This document shows positions 46,841 to 56,432 of a stretch of DNA of 64,000 nt, piece after piece. A program made the position numbers and the translations under genes. Source of the DNA: Stieleria magnilauensis (GTDB lineage Bacteria; Planctomycetota; Planctomycetia; Pirellulales; Pirellulaceae); NCBI GenBank assembly GCA_007753675.1, contig CP036432.1:3942394-4006393 (forward strand), read 5' to 3'. The notes beneath the pieces are model-generated. The model ran no database searches, was not told where the DNA came from, and was given only the letters and a program-made list of their open reading frames with translations. The stretch's first letter is position 1, and the number at the start of each line of letters is the position of its first letter.

Positions 46841-48304
46841 ATGCCAATCCCCGAGATTCGACTCTCTCAGGCGAATTCCCGTTCCTTGCAACGTGACGGC
46901 CAGTACGTGTTGTACTGGATGATCGCGTCACGACGAACACGTTACAGCTTCGCGCTGCAACATGCCGTCGACCGGGCCGAAGCACTCGATAGACCGCTGG
47001 TGATCTTCGAACCGCTCCGCGTCCGTTACCGCTGGGCCAGCGACCGCATCCATCGCTTCATCATCGAAGGCATGCGAGACAACGCCGACGCCTTGCGTGA
47101 CAAACCGGTGACGTATTTTCCCTACGTCGAGCCGAAACCGGGTCGCGGCTCACCGCTGCTGGCGAAATTGGCTGAAAAGGCGTGCACGGTGGTCACCGAT
47201 GAATACCCTTGCTTCTTCCTGCCCGACATGATCAACGCGGTCAAGGATCGCTTGCCGGTGCCGCTGGAACTGGTCGACGGCAATGGCGTCGTACCGATGC
47301 GGCTGCCCGAGCGGACGTTCACGGTCGCTCACAGCTATCGACGCTGGATGCAAAAAAACATCCTCGACTGCCTGACCGAACTGCCCGAACCCGACCCATT
47401 GGACGGTGTTTCGCTACCTGAACTGGATCAATTACCGGCCTCGGTGACGCGAAAATGGAAGCCGGCGGACCTCGATGCGCTGCTCCAACCCGATGGCTTG
47501 GCCAAGATCCCGATCGATCATGACGTCGCCCCCAGTCCGGTGGTCACCGGTGGCAGTGCGGCCGCGGCGGAACGCCTGGACCGGTTCTTGGCCGATCGGC
47601 TGGAAGTGTATCACACCGATCGGAATCATCCCGACGAAGAAGCCACGACCGGACTGAGCCCGCACCTGCACTTCGGCCATATCGCCACCCACGAAATCGT
47701 CGAACGGGTCTTGGATCACGAAGAATGGACCCCAGACCAGGCTTCCGAGGCAAACGGCAAGAACAACGGGTTTTGGAACACCAGCGAACCGGCCGAAGGT
47801 TTTTTGGACCAAATCCTGACCTGGCGTGAAATGGGCTTCAACCTGGCGTTTCGCGAGCCCGACCAGTACGACAAAATCGAGTCGTTACCCGATTGGGCCA
47901 AGAAATCGATCGCGGCAACGGCCGACGACGAGCGTCCGGTGACGTACACGCTGGAGCAATTTGACGCAGCCGAAACCCATGACGAGGTTTGGAACGCGGC
48001 CCAGCGGCAACTCGTCCGCGAAGGCGTGATGCACAATTACATGCGAATGCTGTGGGGCAAGAAAATCCTGCACTGGACCGAATCCGCCGAACAGGCGTTG
48101 GAGTTCATGATCCATCTGAACAACAAATATGCTCTCGATGGGCGTGACCCCAATTCGTACAGCGGCATTTTTTGGGTGCTGGGGCGTTACGACAGGGCTT
48201 GGGGTCCCAAACGCCCCATCTTTGGGAGTTTGCGTTACATGACCAGCGACAGCGCGCGCAAGAAACTTCGGCTGACGAAGTACTTAAGCCGTTTCGAAAG
48301 TTGA
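46841..48304 (+). CDS. phr: Class II CPD photolyase
   Basis: 487 residues. Light-driven repair of cyclobutane pyrimidine dimers using FAD. The N-terminal antenna domain (VLYWMIASRRTRYSFALQHA) and the C-terminal FAD domain with HLHFGHIATHEIV, FLDQILTWREMGFN, EVWNAAQRQLVREGVMHNYMR and DGRDPNSYSGIFWVLGRYDR are diagnostic of class II, not class I, enzymes. YLSRFES closes the protein. Full length for the class. The start ATG 46841 is divergent from the prepilin-peptidase-like gene, with 66 bp between. Confidence 0.94.
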   Translation: MPIPEIRLSQANSRSLQRDGQYVLYWMIASRRTRYSFALQHAVDRAEALDRPLVIFEPLRVRYRWASDRIHRFIIEGMRDNADALRDKPVTYFPYVEPKPGRGSPLLAKLAEKACTVVTDEYPCFFLPDMINAVKDRLPVPLELVDGNGVVPMRLPERTFTVAHSYRRWMQKNILDCLTELPEPDPLDGVSLPELDQLPASVTRKWKPADLDALLQPDGLAKIPIDHDVAPSPVVTGGSAAAAERLDRFLADRLEVYHTDRNHPDEEATTGLSPHLHFGHIATHEIVERVLDHEEWTPDQASEANGKNNGFWNTSEPAEGFLDQILTWREMGFNLAFREPDQYDKIESLPDWAKKSIAATADDERPVTYTLEQFDAAETHDEVWNAAQRQLVREGVMHNYMRMLWGKKILHWTESAEQALEFMIHLNNKYALDGRDPNSYSGIFWVLGRYDRAWGPKRPIFGSLRYMTSDSARKKLRLTKYLSRFES

Positions 48305-48646
48305 GGCGGCATCCCATTTTCGACCCCGAAAACTCTGAAAAGCCCTTGCCGAGCCGCGCGGGTGTCGATACGCTTCCGAATCCTCCGCCCGAGGACCGTT
48401 CTCGGTCTTTCTCGGCGGCAGACCCGCGAACTCGATTCGCTCAGCTTCCAAGCGAGATGCTGCCGTGATAAACCGGCTGAAATCGCAGCCGAAGACAAAG
48501 GGTGCCTGACAACACGGCCGATCTGCACGTCAAAGTGGCAGCGACCGCATCGATGGCAACGACCCGTTGGATCGTCCCGTTGTGCTGAGCCTTCCGTTTG
48601 ACCTTCGCCCGACCGCACATTTTCCGTTACCCGTAGAACTGTTTCC
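48305..48646. other. Gene-free region upstream of rplM
   Basis: 342 bp between the photolyase stop and the L13 start. It should contain the promoter and leader of the ribosomal gene cluster. I see no stem-loop I could name as an L13 leader, no tRNA and no credible small gene. Confidence 0.35.
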
Positions 48647-49096
48647 GTGACGCAACCTACCTACATGGCCAAACCCGGCCAAGTTGAAAAGAACTGGCAC
48701 GTCGTCGACGCCTCTGACGAGGTACTCGGACGCTTGGCCAGTGACATCGCTGTCGTCCTGATGGGCAAACACCGCCCGCAGTACACTCCGCACGTCGATT
48801 GCGGCGATTTCGTGATCGTCACCAACGCCGACAAGGTCGCGATGACGGGCCGCAAGATGGACGACCGGCACTACACCTGGTACACCGGCTATCCCGGACT
48901 GAAACTGGAAAGCTATGCCGATCGCCAGCAACGCAAGCCGGAAGACCTGATCTTCCACGCCGTCCGCCGGATGCTGCCGAAAAACAAACTGGCCCGCCAG
49001 ATGATCAAGAAACTGAAGATCTATGCCGGCCCGGATCACCCGCACGTCGCTCAAGATCCGAAGCCGCTGGCTCGCACAGGCAAGAAAGTTAGCTAG
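48647..49096 (+). CDS. rplM: Large ribosomal subunit protein L13
   Basis: 149 residues. Binds 23S rRNA early in 50S assembly. Blocks seen: [53 protein letters not shown] and [20 protein letters not shown] with [16 protein letters not shown] 48647 or ATG 48665 are both possible; the ATG is the usual family start ([13 protein letters not shown]). It is followed 85 bp later by rpsI, the standard rplM-rpsI pair. Confidence 0.95.
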   Translation: MTQPTYMAKPGQVEKNWHVVDASDEVLGRLASDIAVVLMGKHRPQYTPHVDCGDFVIVTNADKVAMTGRKMDDRHYTWYTGYPGLKLESYADRQQRKPEDLIFHAVRRMLPKNKLARQMIKKLKIYAGPDHPHVAQDPKPLARTGKKVS

Positions 49097-49181
49097 CCTC
49101 ATTCGCTAGCCCCACGCGTCTGTCTCGCTCGGCTAGCACCCTGAAACCACCCTCCAAACGACTCATTTACCGACTCTACTG

Positions 49182-49595
49182 ATGACCCTGGTCAAAAAAG
49201 ACAAGATCAACGGTGACGCCCTCGGAACCGGACGACGCAAAAGCAGCGTCGCTCGCGTTCGCGTCCGTGCCGGCGAAGGCAAGATTACGATCAACCGAAA
49301 ACCGTTGAACGAATATTTCGTCAACGACCAAGATCAAGCTGCAATCACCGCAGCCCTTGCCGCCGTCGAATTAACGGACAAGCTCGACGTCGTCGTGCGT
49401 GTCACCGGTGGCGGTCTGACCGGTCAAAGTGGTGCGGTTCGTATGGGACTCGGTCGCGCACTCGTCAGCTACGACGAATCGCTTCACGATGCCCTCCGGG
49501 ATGGCGGGTTCCTGACGCGAGACTCTCGCATGAAGGAACGAAAGAAACCTGGTTTGCGCGGTGCCCGACGTGGCGTCCAGTTCAGCAAACGATAA
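49182..49595 (+). CDS. rpsI: Small ribosomal subunit protein S9
   Basis: 137 residues. The S9 hallmarks are GTGRRKSSVARVRVRAGEGK, ITINRKPLNEYF, VVVRVTGGGLTGQSGAVRMG and the final basic tail GLRGARRGVQFSKR that reaches the P-site tRNA in the ribosome. ATG 49182 lacks a good ribosome binding site. It is part of the rplM-rpsI-infA string. Confidence 0.96.
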   Translation: MTLVKKDKINGDALGTGRRKSSVARVRVRAGEGKITINRKPLNEYFVNDQDQAAITAALAAVELTDKLDVVVRVTGGGLTGQSGAVRMGLGRALVSYDESLHDALRDGGFLTRDSRMKERKKPGLRGARRGVQFSKR

Positions 49596-49610
49596 CCCCT
49601 AGGAAAACAG

Positions 49611-49832
49611 TTGGGAAAGAAAGAAGAAGCGTTCGAAGTCGAGGGCACGGTCACCCAGGCCCTCGCCAACACCCGGTTCCGAGTCCAATTGGAAACCGGC
49701 AACGAAGTGATGGCGCACGTCGCAGGACGGATGCGCAAGCACTTCATTCGTATCGTCCCTGGCGACAAGGTCCGTGTCGAACTGTCGCCCTATGACCTGA
49801 CCAAGGGTCGAATCACCTACCGAGAACGCTAG
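49611..49832 (+). CDS. infA: Translation initiation factor IF-1
   Basis: 73 residues, the usual IF-1 size, a single OB fold: [62 protein letters not shown] and TYRER at the end. It binds the A site of the 30S subunit with IF-2 and IF-3. The start is TTG at 49611, with AGGA seven bases upstream. Only 15 bp separate it from rpsI, so co-transcription is likely. infA usually lies in the spc operon near rpmJ, so this place is unusual. Confidence 0.95.
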   Translation: MGKKEEAFEVEGTVTQALANTRFRVQLETGNEVMAHVAGRMRKHFIRIVPGDKVRVELSPYDLTKGRITYRER

Positions 49833-50035
49833 CGGTCAGCCGACGCACCTCGCGTCGCGAGCAGCCTTGACGTCGCGGCGCTCGCCAGAGCGTGGAAAAC
49901 GCCAGAGACCTAGCTCCTGGCGTAGGCAGCTACGCTTCAACGGCGATCCACGGTGTCTCTTGTAGTTAGGCGCTGCCCAGCGTGGCGGCATCTGCCCGCC
50001 CGCTCCCCCGCCGCAGCAACTCGCCCGAGCAGTCC

Positions 50036-50848
50036 ATGCCTAGCGACCTGGCAACCATCCTCCGCCTCGCCGACTCGGCCGCTGCTGCCGGCGGCCATGT
50101 CCTGCATCGATATTGGCACGAAGGCGTCGAGCTGCGCGATAAATCTGAAATCGGCGGCAAGAGCTACGACCTGGTCAGCGATGCCGATCTGGAAAGCCAG
50201 TCCGTGATCGCGAATCTGATCGCCGAAGAATTCCCCGATCATGCCTTGATGGGCGAAGAAGACCTTGTCGGCGACACCGGTGCCGAGCACCTGTGGGTCA
50301 TTGATCCGCTCGATGGCACCAACAACTTTCTTCACCATGTGCCGCACTTCGCCGTCTCGATCGCGTACTACCGCGGTGGCGTCCCGACGGTCGGCGTGGT
50401 CCACAACCCGATCACCGGCGACACCTACACCGCCGTGAAAGGCGGCGGGGCGAAGCACGACGGCAATCCCATCGACGCCTCAAGCGTCACCGCACTCTCC
50501 AGCGCGCTGATCGGATGTGGATTCTATTACGACCGCGGCGCAATGATGCGGTCGACCCTCGCGGCGATCGAAGATTTCTTCAGCCACGACATCCACGGGA
50601 TCCGCCGCTTCGGAACCGCAGCGTTGGATCTCTGCGCCGTCGCCAGCGGCATGTTCGGCGCGTTCTTTGAGTACAAACTCTCCCCCTGGGACTTCGCCGC
50701 CGGCCAGCTGATTGTGACCGAAGCGGGAGGCAAGGTCTCCGACGCCAAGGGAAATCCCCTGGGGCTGGTTCCATCGAGCGTGCTGGCCAGCTGCCCCGGT
50801 CTCTACGACGCCGCGCTGGCGATCACGACGAAGCATCACCCGGCGTAA
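50036..50848 (+). CDS. Inositol-monophosphatase family phosphatase
   Basis: 270 residues. Magnesium-dependent sugar or inositol phosphate phosphatase. The metal site is clear: ALMGEEDLVG (Glu-Glu), LWVIDPLDGTNNFLHH (DPLDGT) and SPWDFAAGQLIVTEAGG (WDxAAG). Histidinol phosphatase HisN belongs to the same fold and cannot be ruled out; CysQ-type 3'-nucleotidase is less likely. ATG 50036 is preferred over GTG 49982, which would prefix a Pro/Arg-rich segment. It follows infA by 203 bp on the same strand and could still share its transcript. Confidence 0.85.
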   Translation: MPSDLATILRLADSAAAAGGHVLHRYWHEGVELRDKSEIGGKSYDLVSDADLESQSVIANLIAEEFPDHALMGEEDLVGDTGAEHLWVIDPLDGTNNFLHHVPHFAVSIAYYRGGVPTVGVVHNPITGDTYTAVKGGGAKHDGNPIDASSVTALSSALIGCGFYYDRGAMMRSTLAAIEDFFSHDIHGIRRFGTAALDLCAVASGMFGAFFEYKLSPWDFAAGQLIVTEAGGKVSDAKGNPLGLVPSSVLASCPGLYDAALAITTKHHPA

Positions 50849-51083
50849 CCGCAACGCGGCAGTGGCTTGCCAATTCCAGCCCGCTCGCTAGCGCTAAAAA
50901 ATGCTTCACAGCGTTGCCCGAAGGGTGTCGAAGCAAATGACGTCGGCGCCCTCGGACCCGGCCAGCCCGCACGCTCTGGCTCACCAATCAAATCCTTTAC
51001 GTACGCAGACTGCCGCACCGCCGGCGGATTAATTCGCTGCGCCCCCGTCTAGTGAGCGCTACGATGCGCTCGTGTCGCTCCCG

Positions 51084-52679
51084 TTACTGGATCGGAGCCA
51101 GCAGACGCGAGGCGCGGACCAACATCCGAAACACAAAGGCTCGCTCTTGCAGTTCATCACCGCTGGTGATCTGGCTCTGCGACAAGTCCTCTTCGAGCAT
51201 CTGCGCGACGTCCGCGACGAAATCGGCATCGAAGAACGCCAACATGACTTCGAAATTCAGCCGGAATGATCGATTGTCAAAGTTGGCCGTGCCGACAGCC
51301 GCGACCGAATCGTCGACCAGAATGACCTTTTGATGCATGAACCGTCCCTGGTACCGATAAACGCGGATGCCGGATGCGTCCAATTCATCCAAGTACGAAA
51401 ACGAAGACAACCAGACAAGCGTCGAGTCCGATTGCTCCGGGATCAGAATGCGGACATCAACACCGCGAAGCGCCGCCATTTTCAACGCCGTCACCATCTG
51501 CTCATCGGGAACAAAGTAAGGCGTCGCGATCCAGACGCGTTGCTGGGCGGATTGGATCAGCTGCATAAAAAACAGGGACGCGGTCTCGAAGTCATCTGCC
51601 GGACCTGTCGGCACACACAGCCCAACGCCGCCGGAGTCCGTCGCCGCAACGGGAGTCCATTGAAGTCCATCGAGAATCTCGTTCGTCACCGCATGCCAGT
51701 CTTCGGCAAACACCACTTGGCAGCATTGGACGAGAGGCCCACGAACTTGGACATGGGTGTCTCGGTAGAGCCCCAGCTCATCGACTCCGTATCGATATTC
51801 ATCGCCGATGTTCAGACCACCGACGAAGGCGGTGTCGCCGTCGACGACAATTAATTTTCGGTGATTGCGAAAGTTCAGTCGAGTCGTTGAACCGTCGGCC
51901 AGTGGAGAGTTGAACCCGACGACCGCGACACGGTTTGAACGCAATTCCGAGACGTACTCACTCGGTAAATTGCGACTCCCGTACTCGTCGTAGAGCACAC
52001 AAACCCGCACACCTTGGTTCGCCTTGGCGATCAGCAAGTCTTTGAATTCTCTACCGAGTTGATCATCGTGAATGATGTAGGATTCGACCAGCACATAGGA
52101 TTCGGCCGCTTCGATCCGGGCCATGATTGCGTCGAACGTTTCAATCCCGTCGATCAACAATTGCGCCGCATTGCCACGCGTCACAGGTAACTTCACGAGA
52201 CGCGTCAGCAATCGCTTCGTGTCGTCCGTAGCGGGAACCACCAACTCTGCCGATTTGAGGTCTCGGTAGAGTTGCTTGACGATGGGCTGCCCCTTCGAGA
52301 GGCTCGCTCGATAGGCGATCGCACTTGCACTGTAGTCAGTCTCGCCGACCGTCCAGTAGAGCGGGACCGCGATGGAAGGCAATGTATTGAGCGAGACAAT
52401 CCAGGCGATCGCACCCTGTGGAGAGCGCTGCTCGGTGAGCACGTTCAGCGACGCGATCGCGCCCAAGACGTGCGTCACCAGAACGAACACTGCGATCAAT
52501 CGCCGTCGTCTCAGCCGCATCCAAGCAGCGAACCGCGCCAACCGATCGCTCTTACGGAGAACGAAACGAATCGGAAAGAACAAGGCGCCGAGGACTCGGT
52601 CTCGGATCTTTCCCGGCCAATAGCGAGCACGCCAAAGGAATGACCAGATGGAACGCGTCTGTTGTCGAGGAGCATGCAT
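51084..52679 (-). CDS. cls: Cardiolipin synthase (phospholipase D type)
   Basis: 531 residues. Joins two phosphatidylglycerol molecules into cardiolipin at the inner membrane. Two N-terminal membrane helices (about 55-105: LIAVFVLVTHVLGAIASL and AIAWIVSLNTLPSIAVPLYW) precede two PLD domains with HKD motifs NFRNHRKLIVVDGDTAFVGG and RFMHQKVILVDDSVAAVGT, the second followed by ANFDNRSF. The order and spacing match ClsA-type enzymes. ATG 52679 is chosen; in-frame codons upstream to 52850 encode no conserved sequence. It is near a fatty acid desaturase gene on the same strand. Confidence 0.92.
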   Translation of the reverse strand: MHAPRQQTRSIWSFLWRARYWPGKIRDRVLGALFFPIRFVLRKSDRLARFAAWMRLRRRRLIAVFVLVTHVLGAIASLNVLTEQRSPQGAIAWIVSLNTLPSIAVPLYWTVGETDYSASAIAYRASLSKGQPIVKQLYRDLKSAELVVPATDDTKRLLTRLVKLPVTRGNAAQLLIDGIETFDAIMARIEAAESYVLVESYIIHDDQLGREFKDLLIAKANQGVRVCVLYDEYGSRNLPSEYVSELRSNRVAVVGFNSPLADGSTTRLNFRNHRKLIVVDGDTAFVGGLNIGDEYRYGVDELGLYRDTHVQVRGPLVQCCQVVFAEDWHAVTNEILDGLQWTPVAATDSGGVGLCVPTGPADDFETASLFFMQLIQSAQQRVWIATPYFVPDEQMVTALKMAALRGVDVRILIPEQSDSTLVWLSSFSYLDELDASGIRVYRYQGRFMHQKVILVDDSVAAVGTANFDNRSFRLNFEVMLAFFDADFVADVAQMLEEDLSQSQITSGDELQERAFVFRMLVRASRLLAPIQ

Positions 52680-53024
52680 TGTCAATCGTGGTGATGCTGG
52701 GCTTGAATGACAGTGCACCCTCCTGCGAAATGCAAGTTTTGCTGATGGTCCCTCCGTGATCGTTGCACGCTTCTTCTGAATGAGAATCGCTGCAATCGCC
52801 CAAGGGCGTGCTCGCCCGGCCGCGTAAGAATGTTTCGCGAGGGCTTGCACTGATCGTCATTGCGAAACTGCTGACGGATGCATTGCTTATGCCAATCACC
52901 TTCGATGCCGCCAAAGAGCGAAACAGCCACTCAGAATTGATCGATCACGCACCAACGTGGTCGCTGATCAACTGCACATTGGACAGACGCTTGGCTTAGC
53001 GGTAATGCGTTCGAGCCGACCTGC
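52680..53024. other. Gene-free gap between desaturase and cls
   Basis: 345 bp with no convincing gene on either strand. It lies downstream of the desaturase gene and upstream of cls, both on the minus strand, so it should carry the cls promoter. Open frames here (for example 52808-52999 plus) show no family features. Confidence 0.35.
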
Positions 53025-54053
53025 CTACTTCGTCATCGACTTGGGTCGCACGACGTCTTTCGCCAGCCCGACCATTTCCATGAATCGAATCACACGCCAC
53101 GACATGTCGAATTCCCACCAGCGGTGACCGTGGGCGGCCGAGCGGGGTTCGGCGTGGTGATTGTTGTGCCAGCCCTCGCCGTGGCTGAACAGCGCGACGA
53201 GCCAGTTGTTGCGACTGTGGTCACGCGTCTCGTAGTTGCGATAGCCGAACGCGTGAGCGACCGAATTCACCGCCCAGGTACCGTGCAGCACGAACACGGT
53301 GCGGACCGCGACGCCCCAGACGTAATAGCTGGCCGCGTATTTCAGCGCCCCCGCACCCCCGTCGACGAAATAACCCACCAACGCACCGATCAAGGTCAAC
53401 ACGATGGCGTGCCCGAGGAAGACGAAGAACCAACCGCCCTTTCGCTCCAGACGCAGATAGAACGGATCTCGCAGCAAGTCGCGGACGTAGCGCTCGTAGT
53501 GCGACGTCCGATCGAGGTCTCGGTTGCGGACCACGACCCAGCCCATGTGGCCCCACAGAAAACTCACCAACGGCGAGTGCGGATCGGGCTGGTCGTCGCT
53601 GTGCTGGTGATGCATGCGGTGGATCGCGACCCAGCGAGCCGGCGAGTCCTGCAGATTACACATCCCCAGAATCGCCAAACCGTGCTCCAGCCATTTCGGG
53701 CAGGTGAACCCGCGGTGAGTGAGCAACCGATGGTAGCCGATCGTGATCCCCATCATTCCGAACACGAAGTGACCGGCGATCGCAATCACCAACCCCGACC
53801 AGGTGAACAGCCACGGGACGAAGGCCAGCAGGGCAACCAGATGGACGGCGGAGAGCACGGCGACGTACTCCCACAGAATCCGCGTCGGGCGCGTTTTCTC
53901 GGGGTGGGGAAGCCGCTGAGGATCGACCGCCACAGCCGGATCACCGGCAGGACCACTGGCCGTTTCAGTGACCGCCACGGTCTCCGCGGTCGAGCCTGAC
54001 TCGGTGGTGTCGGTTTCCGCGACAGTCTTTGCGGTTGCGTCGGCAGTGGACAT
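53025..54053 (-). CDS. Membrane fatty acid desaturase (acyl-CoA delta-9 type)
   Basis: 342 residues. Introduces a cis double bond in saturated acyl chains using a diiron site. The three His boxes are present: GYHRLLTHR (H-x4-H), IHRMHHQHSD (H-x2-HH) and HNNHHAEPRSAAHG (H-x2-HH). Four membrane helices lie between. A Thr/Ala/Glu-rich 55-residue N-terminal extension precedes the first helix. ATG 54053 is the nearest start; an open frame upstream is not conserved. It is not overlapped by neighbours and likely has its own promoter in 54054-54293. Confidence 0.9.
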   Translation of the reverse strand: MSTADATAKTVAETDTTESGSTAETVAVTETASGPAGDPAVAVDPQRLPHPEKTRPTRILWEYVAVLSAVHLVALLAFVPWLFTWSGLVIAIAGHFVFGMMGITIGYHRLLTHRGFTCPKWLEHGLAILGMCNLQDSPARWVAIHRMHHQHSDDQPDPHSPLVSFLWGHMGWVVVRNRDLDRTSHYERYVRDLLRDPFYLRLERKGGWFFVFLGHAIVLTLIGALVGYFVDGGAGALKYAASYYVWGVAVRTVFVLHGTWAVNSVAHAFGYRNYETRDHSRNNWLVALFSHGEGWHNNHHAEPRSAAHGHRWWEFDMSWRVIRFMEMVGLAKDVVRPKSMTK

Positions 54054-54293
54054 CAAAAAAAGGCCGGGTTGAGGGAGTTGGCGACTGGCGGGTTCGCCCC
54101 GCGACGGGCATGCCAAAAAGGCCCCACATGCATCCCTACTCGACTCGGCCACGCCGTCGTCTCGGACGGCCGAAGCGATTGCGCCACGACATTCGCCGGT
54201 AGGCGGCGGGCGGCGGGGGATGCAGGGGCAAACGTTTCCGAAGACGTAAGTTGTACGCGAACGCCGGGGCATTCCGGCAGGCCAAACGGCGAA

Positions 54294-54330
54294 GAAAAAA
54301 GCCGTGCGCGAAAGAATTCGCTCACGGCTT
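54294..54330 (-). terminator. Rho-independent terminator of the small basic protein gene
   Basis: On the minus strand AAGCCGTG and CACGGCTT form an 8-bp stem that continues after one mismatch into GCGAA/TTCGC with a TTCT loop. It is followed at once by six T residues. It lies 57 bases past the stop of the 54388-54594 gene. The remaining 54054-54293 has no gene I can support. Confidence 0.85.
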
Positions 54331-54387
54331 GATCGTTCGTGCGGCAACGCACAGCCGAAGCTGAACGTGCGCGACAACTGGGCTCGA

Positions 54388-54594
54388 CTACTTTTTGTCG
54401 TCGTCGGCTTTCTTGACCTTCTTCTTCTTCTTCAGCGAGACCTTGACCACACGCACCTTGGGCATGCCCAGGATGGCTTCGTCTTCGTTGAATTTCTCAA
54501 GTCGTTGCAACTGGGCGATCCGCTCGGCTCGGGTCAGCACGTTCCGCGCTTTGATCGCCCCAGCTTTTACCTTCAGGCTGCGATCGAGCGTCAT
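54388..54594 (-). CDS. PVC-group small basic protein
   Basis: 68 residues, strongly basic, with an Arg/Lys-rich body and a C-terminal lysine run (KKKKKVKKADDDKK). MTLDRSLKVKAGAIKARNVL and QRLEKFNEDEAILGMPKVRVVKV match the small basic protein family (TIGR04137) described as a marker of the Planctomycetes-Verrucomicrobia-Chlamydiae group, thought to bind nucleic acid or the ribosome. A GAGGA ribosome binding site lies 9 bases upstream of ATG 54594, one of the clearer ones in the window. Its terminator at 54294-54330 makes it a single-gene unit. Confidence 0.85.
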   Translation of the reverse strand: MTLDRSLKVKAGAIKARNVLTRAERIAQLQRLEKFNEDEAILGMPKVRVVKVSLKKKKKVKKADDDKK

Positions 54595-54713
54595 GGTAGC
54601 TTCCTCGGGGGAGGGAAATTGGGGTTTTGAAGTGGTTTCGAGCCGCGAAGGTTAATGCCTGGGGCCGGAATCCGCAAGGTTGAGCGGCGAATTTTTACCA
54701 CCGGGGGGCAGGC

Positions 54714-55109
54714 TCACTTTTTCAAGTAACCGGCGCTCGTCTGGAAATACTTTCGCCGCCGAACGACATGTCGGTCGGCATCGGACGCGGCCACCAAATC
54801 CGCCAGATTGGCCTGGCAGTAGCGGCACTCCGCGGTCTCCAGATGGAAACGGATGTAGTCCGATTGCTCGTCCGACAACGTCTCCAGCAAGAACTGCCCC
54901 AGCTCCTCTCGCGAGGGGCACGAAAGCCGTCCGCGTCGCCAAATCGCCCCCAGCGTGTGCAACCCCGCGTTCTCGCGGCCACGCACGGCGATCAACCGCT
55001 GCCGCAACTCCGTGTCCTCCCGCAATTGCCCCTCCAATGCCGTGGACCGCTCATCCGAGAGCGCCTCGTCGAGGAACGCGACCAGTTCGGCATCGGTGAA
55101 TTCGGGCAT
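54714..55109 (-). CDS. Putative zinc-finger (anti-sigma-like) small protein
   Basis: 131 residues, soluble and mainly helical. The middle HLETAECRYCQANLADL (about 85-101) resembles the His-x-Cys-x2-Cys zinc site of anti-sigma zf-HC2 domains, although His to Cys spacing here is five rather than three residues. No sigma factor gene is adjacent. It starts 2 bp after fabF ends, so it is the last gene of the fatty-acid-type cluster. Function is open; a regulatory role is only a guess. Confidence 0.6.
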   Translation of the reverse strand: MPEFTDAELVAFLDEALSDERSTALEGQLREDTELRQRLIAVRGRENAGLHTLGAIWRRGRLSCPSREELGQFLLETLSDEQSDYIRFHLETAECRYCQANLADLVAASDADRHVVRRRKYFQTSAGYLKK

Positions 55110-55111
55110 CG

Positions 55112-56410
55112 CTAGACGTCGCGACTGAGGCACAGGGTGACGTTTTGGCCTCCAAAGCCAAAGCTGTTGTTCAAGGCGTACTTCACGTCCGCCGGGCGGG
55201 CTTCGTTGGGAACATAATCCAGATCACAAGCGGGATCGGGGTTTTCGTAATTGATCGTCGGCGGCAGCACCGAGTCGCGCATCGCCAACAGGCACACGAT
55301 CATCTCGGTCACGCCCGCCGCGGCAATCAGGTGTCCCATCATGCTCTTCGTGCTGCTGACGGGAACCTTGGCCGCATCCTCACCAAAAACTTCGTGACAG
55401 GCCAACGATTCGACTTTGTCGTTGACCGTGGTGCTGGTCCCGTGGGCGTTGACGTAACAGATGTCGGCGGGTTTCAGGCCGGCGTCGGCGATCGCCATCC
55501 GCATCGCAGCGATCCCTCCGTGGCCGTCGGGCGGGATATCGGTGATGCGATAGGCATCGGCGGTCGTTCCGTAGCCGGCGATTTCACCGTAAATCGTCGC
55601 CCCGCGGGCCTTCGCACGGTCCAGATCTTCCAAGATCACCATCGCCGCCCCTTCCCCGAGTACGAAGCCGTTGCGCAGCCGGTCGAACGGACGGCTGGCC
55701 TTGGTGGGCTCATCGTTGCTTTCGCTCAGCGCGGTCAGCAGGTTGAATCCCGTCACGCCGAAGGGGTGAATCATGCTGTGCGTCCCGCCGGCCAACATCA
55801 CGTCGGAGTCGCCGCGGCGGATCATTTCGGTCGCTTCGCCGACCGCTTGGCTGCTGGCCGCACAGGCGGTCAGGCAGTTCATGTTGGGGCCTTGCGCGTT
55901 GAACAGCGTCGCCAGATGAGCCGCCGGCATGTTCGGCTCCTGTTCCAGCTCGCTGGCCGGATCGAGCAGCTCCAGCCCGCGGGCGATGAATTTCGACGCA
56001 TCAAATTCCCCGCCGGCCATCGCCGCGGTCATCATCTGACTGAACGTGTTGAAATCCTGGTTCCCTTCACCGCTGCCCAGATAAACGCCGAAGCGAGTCG
56101 GATCGGTGATCGTTTCCAAGATGCCGCTGTCGGCCATCGCCTGTCGGGCGGCCCCGATGGCGAATTTGGTGTGGCGACCGAGGGTTTTGGGACGGCCCGG
56201 CGGCATGTCCTCTTCGGCCAACTCCCAATCTTTGACCTCGGCGCTGATTTTGGTCGGAAACCCGCTGGCGTCGAACAGGGTGGTGTAGCCGACGCCGCTT
56301 TTGCCCGCTTGAAGCCCGGCCCACACCGTATCGACGTCATGCCCCATCGGGTTGACCATGCCGATCCCGGTGACGACGACGCGACGGCGGTCTTTGTGAT
56401 CACGCTGCAT
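55112..56410 (-). CDS. Beta-ketoacyl-ACP synthase II type (FabF)
   Basis: 432 residues. Claisen condensation of malonyl-ACP with an acyl-ACP. The Cys-His-His active site is intact: NCLTACAASSQAVGEA (Cys183), VNAHGTSTTVNDK and SSTKSMMGHLIAAAG. VVVTGIGMVNPMGHDVDTVW opens the fold and NSFGFGGQNVTLCL closes it. The residues 58-80 and 145-165 hold extra segments relative to standard FabF. The gene is in an FabZ-ACP-hotdog-FabF cluster, so a special fatty acid, not necessarily housekeeping synthesis, is plausible. fabF is used as a family name only. Confidence 0.9.
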   Translation of the reverse strand: MQRDHKDRRRVVVTGIGMVNPMGHDVDTVWAGLQAGKSGVGYTTLFDASGFPTKISAEVKDWELAEEDMPPGRPKTLGRHTKFAIGAARQAMADSGILETITDPTRFGVYLGSGEGNQDFNTFSQMMTAAMAGGEFDASKFIARGLELLDPASELEQEPNMPAAHLATLFNAQGPNMNCLTACAASSQAVGEATEMIRRGDSDVMLAGGTHSMIHPFGVTGFNLLTALSESNDEPTKASRPFDRLRNGFVLGEGAAMVILEDLDRAKARGATIYGEIAGYGTTADAYRITDIPPDGHGGIAAMRMAIADAGLKPADICYVNAHGTSTTVNDKVESLACHEVFGEDAAKVPVSSTKSMMGHLIAAAGVTEMIVCLLAMRDSVLPPTINYENPDPACDLDYVPNEARPADVKYALNNSFGFGGQNVTLCLSRDV

Positions 56411-56432
56411 GCTGACTTCTCGGCGCTGGAAT

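Noticed and set aside
48305-48646. tRNA or structured RNA gene
   Set aside because: I found no cloverleaf, T-loop GTTCRA or CCA end in this or the other gaps I read by eye.
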